Assembly: GCA_027082875.1 (NCBI GenBank)
Contig: JALWTK010000004.1
Coordinates: 1-32,691, forward strand
Direction of reading: 5' to 3'
Origin: Sulfurimonas sp.
GTDB taxonomy: Bacteria; Campylobacterota; Campylobacteria; Campylobacterales; Sulfurimonadaceae
DNA: 32,691 bases
The notes under the pieces are model-generated. The model was not told the origin of the DNA and did no database searches. It worked only from the letters and a program-made list of their open reading frames with translations. The position numbers and the translations under genes were made by a program. Below are positions 26,609 through 32,691 of the stretch, in pieces (within the stretch, counting starts at the first letter, position 1; every line of letters starts with the position of its first letter).

Positions 26609-27262
26609 TTATTTCGCTTCTTCTGTTTTTACTACTTTTGCATCTATCTGCTCCTGTAGTTCTTTTTTTATTTTTGCAACTTTAGTATCAACACTCTTTT
26701 GTGTTATCTCTTTTGTTTTTTTAGCAAGTGCATCACTACTTTCATTGATAGTATTATTGAGGTCAGTACTTAGATTTACAGGATCTATTTTCATAATAAA
26801 GGCACCTGTTTCAACCATAATAGGAAAGATAACACTTGTTTTTAGTGCAGAATCAAGAGTAGACTTGACAGCTTTTATACTGTATGCAGCATGTGCAATA
26901 ACTGCAGCAATAAGAAAAAATTTACTTGCACCAAAGATAAATCCTAAAATCTTGTCTACAGGACCTAAACCACTTAGTTTACTTAGCTTTTTAAAGGCAT
27001 AACCTATTATAATCATTAAGAGCCAAAAGAAGGCTAGTGTTGTTAAAAATCCCATAAAGCTTACAGCTGAAGGGGATGAGAAGTTGAAAATGAGTGTATT
27101 GAGATACTCTCCAACAGTGTCACCCATACGAGAAGCTATAAAAAGCCCACCAATAATACCAATAAGTCCAAACACTTCTTTAAAAAAGCCGTTGAGTATA
27201 CCTTTGAGCCCAAGCAATAAAATAATACTTGCACTTACGAGGTCAAAATAGTTAATTTCCAT
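26609..27262 (-). CDS. cvpA: CvpA-family inner-membrane protein
   Basis: 217 residues. Four hydrophobic helices cover about residues 5-130, starting FDLVSASIILLLGLKGILNGFFKE, the typical CvpA opening, and including the conserved glycine-rich GPVDKILGFIFGA segment. The C-terminal 70 residues are charged and helical. CvpA proteins are needed for colicin V export in E. coli and for envelope stress tolerance; the biochemical role is unknown. It overlaps the end of the GGDEF gene by 11 bases and abuts fur, as in Campylobacter. Confidence 0.88.
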   Translation of the reverse strand: MEINYFDLVSASIILLLGLKGILNGFFKEVFGLIGIIGGLFIASRMGDTVGEYLNTLIFNFSSPSAVSFMGFLTTLAFFWLLMIIIGYAFKKLSKLSGLGPVDKILGFIFGASKFFLIAAVIAHAAYSIKAVKSTLDSALKTSVIFPIMVETGAFIMKIDPVNLSTDLNNTINESSDALAKKTKEITQKSVDTKVAKIKKELQEQIDAKVVKTEEAK

Positions 27263-28175
27263 GTAATAGTTCCGAATTCATTTGATTTTTTCCAGCATTT
27301 TTTGATCTATAGAGTGCTTTATCTGCTCTTGCAATGATATCATCAGGAGTATCGTCTTTGTAGTAGATAGTTGCACCTATACTCATAGTAACATTTAAAG
27401 AAGCACCCTTATAGATAAGTTGGTTGTTTCTGATAAGGTTGAGAATTCTATTTGTAACTTCAAGACAAGTAGTAGAATCAATACGGTTAAGTACAATAAC
27501 AAACTCTTCACCGCCATAACGAAAAACTTTATCTCCATCGCGAAGTGTCTTACGAAGCATATTAGCAATAAAAATAAGGATTTTATCTCCAGCAATATGA
27601 CCATAAGTGTCATTAATAACTTTGAAGTCATCAATATCTAAGATAAGAAGATGCATCTCATGAGAAAGACTTTTTTTTGAACAGAGAGTGTTTAGGTAGC
27701 TAGTAAGTGCACGTCTATTGAAAACTTTTGTAAGTGAATCCAAATTTGAGTTACGTTCTAACTCTTTTACTTTATTATTGAGACCCGTTATAATTTCGTT
27801 TGCTCTCTTAACTTCTTGTATCATTTGTGACTGAATATCATCAAATTTTTTTGTGATTCCTGAGAGGTCAATATGAACATCACTACACTCTTTTATGGCT
27901 TCTTTATGTACATTTGAAAGCTCTTCAAACGTATTATTGGTTTGTTGGTAAGAATTTATTGTATCGTGAGCGATCTCTTTATAGGCATTCGTAAATGCTA
28001 GTTTTGCATGTTCTATAGAGTCTATTTCACTATCATTAATACTCGAGATAGTACTTGTAGCATCCTGTAGGAATGTTAAAATCTGCTCTTTATTTGGTCG
28101 TTTTTGAGCATCAATATTGTCAATGAGCTCTTCATACATCTGTGTTACTAAAGATTTAAGGTCTTCTTTTTGCAT
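27252..28175 (-). CDS. Diguanylate cyclase (GGDEF) with helical N-terminus
   Basis: 307 residues from the ATG at 28175, preferred because GGGA lies six bases upstream; the ATG two codons earlier (28181) sits directly against that element. Numbering here is from 28181. Residues 1-145 are helical, with coiled coil near 110-145 and no membrane helix, so the protein is cytoplasmic with an unassigned sensor. The GGDEF domain (about 146-303) has DxD metal residues in LDIDDFKVIND, an active-site GGEEF at 223-227 and, five residues before it, RDGD (214-217), an intact inhibitory c-di-GMP site. It should make c-di-GMP with product feedback. No EAL domain. First gene of the cvpA-fur-lysS operon, overlapping cvpA by 11 bases. 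Confidence 0.93.
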   Translation of the reverse strand: MQKEDLKSLVTQMYEELIDNIDAQKRPNKEQILTFLQDATSTISSINDSEIDSIEHAKLAFTNAYKEIAHDTINSYQQTNNTFEELSNVHKEAIKECSDVHIDLSGITKKFDDIQSQMIQEVKRANEIITGLNNKVKELERNSNLDSLTKVFNRRALTSYLNTLCSKKSLSHEMHLLILDIDDFKVINDTYGHIAGDKILIFIANMLRKTLRDGDKVFRYGGEEFVIVLNRIDSTTCLEVTNRILNLIRNNQLIYKGASLNVTMSIGATIYYKDDTPDDIIARADKALYRSKNAGKNQMNSELLHGN

Positions 28176-28204
28176 AAACATTCCCGGATAAATTTATTGT
28201 TTGT

Positions 28205-28210
28205 ATTATA
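28205..28210 (-). promoter_or_regulatory. -10 element for the GGDEF-cvpA-fur-lysS operon
   Basis: Minus-strand TATAAT (in GTGTATAATAC, an extended-type TG context) about 24-30 bases upstream of the GGDEF start. No second promoter is obvious inside the operon, so fur and lysS probably depend on this one. Confidence 0.6.
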
Positions 28211-28281
28211 CACTGAGTTAGCATAAAAAAAACTTTTATAATAGTATTAGAGCTGTAATGGTTTATTTAGGTATATTTTGG

Positions 28282-28287
28282 TAAAAT
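28282..28287 (+). promoter_or_regulatory. -10 element for class II DAHP synthase
   Basis: TAAAAT 30 bases upstream of the ATG, in an AT-rich tract with TATATT at 28272-28277 as an alternative. AAGG (28306-28309) is the ribosome-binding site. No leader peptide or attenuator structure is seen in the short leader. Confidence 0.5.
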
Positions 28288-28316
28288 CACGAAAATTATT
28301 TAATTAAGGTATTATT

Positions 28317-29666
28317 ATGAGCACATGGAGCCCCTCTAGCTGGAGAAAAAAACCAATTTTACAGCAACCAACTTATCCTGATCAAGCTGCATTAGAGAGA
28401 GTTTTAGGTGAGTTAAAAAATTATCCACCACTCGTTTTCGCTGGTGAAGCACGTACACTGAAGACACAGCTTGCAAATGTAGCAAATGGTAACGCTTTTC
28501 TGCTTCAAGGTGGAGACTGTGCTGAAAGTTTTAGTGAGTTTCATGCAGATAATATCCGTGATACTTTCAAGGCTATGATGCAGATGGCAGTTGTTATGAC
28601 TTACTCTGGAGGTCTTCCAGTAGTTAAAGTAGGTCGTATGGCTGGTCAGTTTGCAAAGCCACGTTCTAGTGATACTGAAACTTTTGATGGTGTTGAACTT
28701 GCATCATACCGTGGAGATATTATTAACGGTACTGAGTTTAATGCAACAGCACGTATTCCTGATCCAGAACGTATGATAAAAGCATATAACCAAGCATCAG
28801 CAACACAAAACTTACTCCGTGCATTTGCATCGGGTGGTTTAGCTGACCTTCATCAAGTACATAAGTGGACATTAGACTTCGCTCATCAAGGTACAGTAAG
28901 CAAAAAGTATGAAGAATTAGCAGAAGAGATAGAAAAATCTTTACAGTTTATGGAAGCGTGTGGTGTTACTTCAAAAACATATAGGACACTTCGTGAAACT
29001 GATTTTTTCACTTCACATGAAGCTCTCTTACTCCCTTATGAAGAAGCGTTTACACGTCAAGATTCTATAACTGGTGATTGGTATGATACGTCAGCACATA
29101 TGTTATGGATAGGCGATAGAACACGCCAACTTGATGGGGCGCATGTTGAGTATCTTAAAGGTGTAAAAAACCCTATCGGTGTGAAAGCTGGCCCATCTAT
29201 GGATCCAGAGGACTTGGTAAAACTTTGTGCAACATTAAACCCAGAAAATGAAGCAGGTCGTCTTAATATTATCGTTCGTATGGGTGCTGGAAAAGTTGGT
29301 GATGGTATGCCAGCACTTATAAAAGCAGTAGAAAAAGAGGGAATGAAAGTAGTATGGTCATGTGATCCTATGCATGGTAACACTATCAAGTCTTCAAACA
29401 ACTACAAAACTCGTCCAGTGGACTCAATACTTACAGAGATGAAAGAGTTTTTCCAAATCCATAAAGCAGAGGGCACTCATGCTGGTGGTGTTCACCTAGA
29501 GATGACAGGGAAAAATGTTACTGAGTGTATTGGTGGTAGTTTTACAGTAACAGAAGAAGACCTTTCTTCTCGTTACCACACACACTGTGATCCACGTCTC
29601 AATGCAGATCAGTCACTTGAACTTGCCTTTTTAATAGCAGATTCATTGAAAGAAGCTAAAAGATAG
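28317..29666 (+). CDS. aroG: Class II DAHP synthase
   Basis: 449 residues, normal for the class II (plant/mycobacterial) type. Condenses phosphoenolpyruvate and erythrose 4-phosphate, the first step of the shikimate pathway. Recognised from [14 protein letters not shown] (metal-binding C68), [14 protein letters not shown] (R107 and 111-117), [10 protein letters not shown] and [15 protein letters not shown], ending [15 protein letters not shown]. Class I enzymes have a different core. It is a single gene with its own promoter, convergent with the next gene. The window also holds aroE and trpE, consistent with intact aromatic synthesis. The symbol is family-based; species usage varies (aroF/aroG). 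Confidence 0.95.
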   Translation: MSTWSPSSWRKKPILQQPTYPDQAALERVLGELKNYPPLVFAGEARTLKTQLANVANGNAFLLQGGDCAESFSEFHADNIRDTFKAMMQMAVVMTYSGGLPVVKVGRMAGQFAKPRSSDTETFDGVELASYRGDIINGTEFNATARIPDPERMIKAYNQASATQNLLRAFASGGLADLHQVHKWTLDFAHQGTVSKKYEELAEEIEKSLQFMEACGVTSKTYRTLRETDFFTSHEALLLPYEEAFTRQDSITGDWYDTSAHMLWIGDRTRQLDGAHVEYLKGVKNPIGVKAGPSMDPEDLVKLCATLNPENEAGRLNIIVRMGAGKVGDGMPALIKAVEKEGMKVVWSCDPMHGNTIKSSNNYKTRPVDSILTEMKEFFQIHKAEGTHAGGVHLEMTGKNVTECIGGSFTVTEEDLSSRYHTHCDPRLNADQSLELAFLIADSLKEAKR

Positions 29667-29686
29667 AGTTTAAAAAAATTCTATCT
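29661..29686. terminator. Bidirectional terminator hairpin between convergent genes
   Basis: AGATAGAGTTT and AAATTCTATCT form an 11-base stem (one G-T pair) around AAAA, spanning the stop codons of the class II DAHP synthase and the convergent helical protein. On the minus strand it is followed by TTTTAG, so it may serve that gene better. Confidence 0.55.
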
Positions 29687-30632
29687 CGTCCTCTTGAGCC
29701 TCTTCTTGAGGCATTAAAGTCATCTGTATTTGAGCTATACTGCTCATAAGTGTTTTATCAAGATAGTGAATATCCTCAGCTTCCATTGTAATAAATATTG
29801 CCATTCTCCAGCTTTGAAGATCACTGATAATTGCTTTTAAATAGATATCAATCATAAATTTAGTTTCATCAGAGAAAGAGTCAAATGCTACTTCTCTGAG
29901 CATATCACAAAGTATGGTAAGTGTATAACTTAACTCCTCAAACTCAAGCATACCATTAAGAACATTTGCATACTGTCCAAAAAGTTTAGCTGACTCATCA
30001 AGGGAGTTTTGGTCAAGGTACTCCTCGGCACCTATTGCATCTAGTGTATCATGCTCTAACTCATCTAACTCTTCAATCATTTCCATATCTACAGTAACTT
30101 CTTGTAAATAGAGCTCTGCAGAAGTCGCAGTTAATACATCTAACTTCTCTGTTATCTCTACAGAATCTATAGTGGTAGCTAATTTTTCATCTTGTGGTTT
30201 CTTACGGATAAGCGAATCTTTGTAGTAAAGAAGAACATACTCTTTTATAACACCTTCAAAATTATAGTCCATTAGATAAGATAGCTCATCAAGCATAGCC
30301 TCTGTGAGTATATTTTTTTTGAGTGCAAAATGAAGGAGGGCATTTTTTAAGTGCACACAGATGATAAAAATATCATGAAGCGGTATGTTTTTCTTTTTAA
30401 AAAGCATAAGCATAACACCTATAACAGGGCAGTCCCCAGTCAGATTTTCTTTTTTAACAACACTTATCGCAAAATCAAAGACCTTTGAAGCAAACTTCTC
30501 TTTGAAAAAGTCAACTTGCATGGTATTTATTGTAAGTTTCTCTACGACTATTTCATATGCCATCCATGAAGAGAGAATTTGCTCTTTATGCTCTTCTACA
30601 AGGTTGAGATTTTTTTCTATTTCTGTAAACAT
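29670..30632 (-). CDS. Helical acidic protein of unknown function
   Basis: Unrecognised 320-residue soluble protein. Residues 1-150 are helical; the layout ILSSWMAYEIVVEKLTIN...FASKVFDFAISVV...NIPLHDIFIICVHLKNALLHFAL recalls the all-helical sensor domain at the N-terminus of RsbR-type stressosome proteins, but the match is by shape only. Residues 170-215 are very acidic and low in complexity, linking to a second helical block (about 215-305), and the chain ends EDEIEFF. No STAS domain, catalytic motif or membrane helix is visible. AAGG lies 8 bases before the ATG; TATTAT at 30662-30667 on the minus strand is a possible -10. It appears to be a single-gene unit. Confidence 0.6.
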   Translation of the reverse strand: MFTEIEKNLNLVEEHKEQILSSWMAYEIVVEKLTINTMQVDFFKEKFASKVFDFAISVVKKENLTGDCPVIGVMLMLFKKKNIPLHDIFIICVHLKNALLHFALKKNILTEAMLDELSYLMDYNFEGVIKEYVLLYYKDSLIRKKPQDEKLATTIDSVEITEKLDVLTATSAELYLQEVTVDMEMIEELDELEHDTLDAIGAEEYLDQNSLDESAKLFGQYANVLNGMLEFEELSYTLTILCDMLREVAFDSFSDETKFMIDIYLKAIISDLQSWRMAIFITMEAEDIHYLDKTLMSSIAQIQMTLMPQEEAQEDEIEFF

Positions 30633-30661
30633 GTATCTAACCTTAGGAAAAATTTACAGGT

Positions 30662-30667
30662 ATAATA
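30662..30667 (-). promoter_or_regulatory. Candidate -10 element for the helical acidic protein
   Basis: Minus-strand TATTAT about 30 bases upstream of the ATG, with AAGG between. The whole gap 30633-30739 is AT-rich and holds nothing else recognisable. Confidence 0.4.
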
Positions 30668-30739
30668 GCATAAATAATATTTTATAATAATAGAAAGAAA
30701 CTTAAAATATTTTCATACAATTTAAATGTTAAGTATGAT

Positions 30740-32686
30740 TTAGTAAGAGTTTATCTCTTCTACTTTCTCTTCAATAGCAAAGAGCTCTTCCATTTTTTCT
30801 TCATAGAGTTCTTCTATCTTTGCTAGCTCTTGTGCTAAGGCTGATATGCCTATCTTCTCGTAGCATTTTGGATCGGCTAAGCATCTGTTTTTTTCTTCTA
30901 TCTCTACTTCAAGTTTTTCTATCTCCTCTGGGAGTGACTCGAGTGCCATCTTCTCTTTAAACGTAAGTTTGATAGCTTTAGTTTTCTCTCGTTTAGGCTC
31001 TTCTATTTTAGGCTTTTGGCTTGCCTCTCTTTCCATAGAGCTTAACTCTTTGAGCTCTTTTTCTAGGTCAAGATACTCACTATATTGCTGATGAGACTCT
31101 TCTATAGTCTTGTCGGCTTGAAAGATGAAGAGTTTTTTCGCTATCTTGTCCACAAAGTATCTATCGTGACTTACTATGATAACCGCACCGGAAAAGTTTG
31201 TCAGTTGCTCTTCTAGGATGTTGATAGTAGGAATATCAAGATCATTCGTTGGCTCATCGAGAATGAGGATATCCACATCCTTAGTAAAGAGTAGGGCTAA
31301 CGCCACACGGTTTTTTTCTCCACCACTAAGTACACCGACTTTTTTCTCTAAAAATTCACGAGGAAAAAGGAAGTTTTTGAGGTAACCATAGACATGCAGG
31401 TCGCTTCCACGAACCGAAACACGGTCTCCACCATGAGGACAAAAAGTCTCTATGAGGTTTTTATTATCATCTAAAAGCTCTCTGTGCTGGTCAAAGTAAC
31501 CTACCTTGAACTCTCCGCGTTTGATGACTCCTTCAGTTGGCTCAAGTCGTCCTAGAAGAGCTTTAAGGAGTGTTGATTTTCCACTTCCATTTGGTCCAAC
31601 TATGGCGATGACATCTTTTTGGAGTATGCGAGTTGTGAAACCTTTGAGAAGTTCTTTGTCTCCAAGAGTTAGCCCTAGGTTTTCTACCTCAAAGAGCATC
31701 TTTTGTTTATTTACACTTTTATCACGGTTGAAGTGTTTTGCCTCGCGTTGGAGCTCTACACTCATCTTACGAATTTTCGCTGGGTTTGTCTTTGCCTCTT
31801 CCCGAAGGTTCATAAGTCGCTCTTTTCTTCCCTCGTTGCGTTTAAGACGGGCACGAACACCACGAGCGAACCACTCATTCTCGCGCTTAAGAACTCCAAG
31901 AAGGTTATCATGCTGTTTTTGTAAGGTACGGATATACTCTGCTTTTTGAGTCAAGTAGTCGCTATAGCCACCACTGTACTCTTTTAAGGCACACTCATCA
32001 ACTTCCACACTTTTTGTAGCTATACGGTCGATGAAGTATCTATCATGAGAGATGAAAACGAGAGTAAACTTTTCTCTTAAAATAAGCTCTTCTAAAAACT
32101 CTACCATATAAACATCAAGGTGGTTGGTAGGCTCATCAAGGAGTAAAATATCTGGTTTTTGAAGTAACAGAGAGGCGAGGGCAACACGACGCTGTTCCCC
32201 TCCACTAAGCAGGGTAATAGGTTTGTCTTCATAGCGTTTAAGATCAAAATGCTGAATAATTCGCTCTATCTTATCATCTAAGTTCCAAGCATTGTGATGT
32301 TCTATGTAGCTTGAGAGTCTCTCATGTTCATCTAGGAGAGTTTTGTTGTCAAAGTCCTCTGCTAGAAGAAGAGAGAGTTCATTGTATCGCTCTTTAGCAG
32401 TGTTAAGTTCTACTAGACCATGTTCCACAGCTTGACGGACATTATGCCCCTCTACAAATGCAGGACGCTGATCGAGCATCTTCACCTCTAGGTCATTTTT
32501 AGTGATACGGCGACCATCATCAGCCTCAAGTGTACCGTTGACTATCTTCATAAGAGTAGACTTGCCACTCCCATTTTTCCCGATGATAACGATGCGTTCA
32601 CCCTCATCAACATGAAAGTTAACTTCAGTGAGAATCTTTTGAGCAGAGTAGTGTTTTGAGATTTGTTGGAGGTCTATGAGTGCCAT
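30740..32686 (-). CDS. uup: ABC-F ATPase, Uup type
   Basis: 648 residues, two ABC ATPase domains and no membrane segment. Domain 1: Walker A GKNGSGKST (36-44), signature LSGGEQRR (160-167), Walker B LLLDEPTNHLD (181-191). Domain 2: Walker A GPNGSGKST (364-372), signature LSGGEKNR, Walker B LILDEPTNDLD. A charged linker (about 243-325) between them is the segment that contacts ribosome-bound tRNA in ABC-F proteins. The C-terminus (about 560-648) is a charged coiled coil, typical of Uup and its DNA- or rRNA-binding tail, rather than of EttA. Translation factor acting on stalled ribosomes. The gene is complete; its promoter lies beyond the right edge. Confidence 0.92.
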   Translation of the reverse strand: MALIDLQQISKHYSAQKILTEVNFHVDEGERIVIIGKNGSGKSTLMKIVNGTLEADDGRRITKNDLEVKMLDQRPAFVEGHNVRQAVEHGLVELNTAKERYNELSLLLAEDFDNKTLLDEHERLSSYIEHHNAWNLDDKIERIIQHFDLKRYEDKPITLLSGGEQRRVALASLLLQKPDILLLDEPTNHLDVYMVEFLEELILREKFTLVFISHDRYFIDRIATKSVEVDECALKEYSGGYSDYLTQKAEYIRTLQKQHDNLLGVLKRENEWFARGVRARLKRNEGRKERLMNLREEAKTNPAKIRKMSVELQREAKHFNRDKSVNKQKMLFEVENLGLTLGDKELLKGFTTRILQKDVIAIVGPNGSGKSTLLKALLGRLEPTEGVIKRGEFKVGYFDQHRELLDDNKNLIETFCPHGGDRVSVRGSDLHVYGYLKNFLFPREFLEKKVGVLSGGEKNRVALALLFTKDVDILILDEPTNDLDIPTINILEEQLTNFSGAVIIVSHDRYFVDKIAKKLFIFQADKTIEESHQQYSEYLDLEKELKELSSMEREASQKPKIEEPKREKTKAIKLTFKEKMALESLPEEIEKLEVEIEEKNRCLADPKCYEKIGISALAQELAKIEELYEEKMEELFAIEEKVEEINSY

Positions 32687-32691
32687 ATTAT

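Noticed and set aside
31176..31949. Plus-strand open frames opposite the ABC-F gene
   Set aside because: The minus-strand frame carries all ABC motifs; these are reading-frame shadows.
1..32691. CRISPR arrays, insertion sequences, integrases, tRNA genes
   Set aside because: No regularly spaced direct repeats, transposase-like proteins, terminal inverted repeats or tRNA-like sequences were seen.

Overview
The window is an AT-rich, densely coded chromosomal stretch, most likely from a Campylobacterota (Epsilonproteobacteria) genome of the Sulfurimonas/Sulfurovum type. The evidence is gene order and protein style: a PpiD-like chaperone next to ftsA and ftsZ, the cvpA-fur-lysS ... glyA-DUF1882-SPOR-aroE series known from Campylobacter, a class II DAHP synthase, and a stomatin/NfeD pair. 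There are 29 credible protein genes, no rRNA or tRNA, no CRISPR array and no insertion sequence. No gene-free gap exceeds 150 bases.

Bases 1-8361 (+ strand) are the least explained part. A polytopic membrane protein cut by the left edge (CxxC motif CPFC) is followed by a tight five-gene run (1002-8361): a small membrane protein, a cytoplasmic von Willebrand A (VWA)-like protein with a degraded MIDAS, an 867-residue soluble protein that seems built of about seven degenerate repeats, a four-helix membrane protein with a very acidic periplasmic loop made of three 12-residue repeats, and a secreted VWA protein with an intact MIDAS apparently inserted into a second split domain. No ATPase, nuclease or known defence marker is present. 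It looks like an undescribed envelope-spanning assembly.

Bases 8367-12638 (- strand) form a division cluster: PpiD-like chaperone, FtsA, FtsZ and a small J-domain protein. Bases 12784-14115 (+) encode the SPFH/NfeD membrane pair. Bases 14112-15838 (-) hold DnaJ and a class II aldolase-fold protein that has lost its zinc histidines. Bases 15917-17601 (+) encode MltA, probably on a leaderless mRNA, and RecR.

Bases 17610-22334 (-) read as one operon, glyA - DUF1882 - SPOR protein - trpE - aroE, joining serine/glycine, chorismate and tryptophan metabolism with an envelope protein. Bases 22394-24469 (-) encode a hybrid sensor-type protein whose kinase, first receiver and HPt modules have all lost key residues, leaving one intact receiver. 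Bases 24599-28181 (-) are a GGDEF - cvpA - fur - lysS operon. The pseudokinase and trpE appear as insertions into the conserved Campylobacter order.

Bases 28317-32686 hold class II DAHP synthase (+), an unrecognised helical acidic protein (-) separated from it by a bidirectional terminator hairpin, and a Uup-type ABC-F ATPase (-). All functional calls are by eye from sequence motifs; no database search was run.
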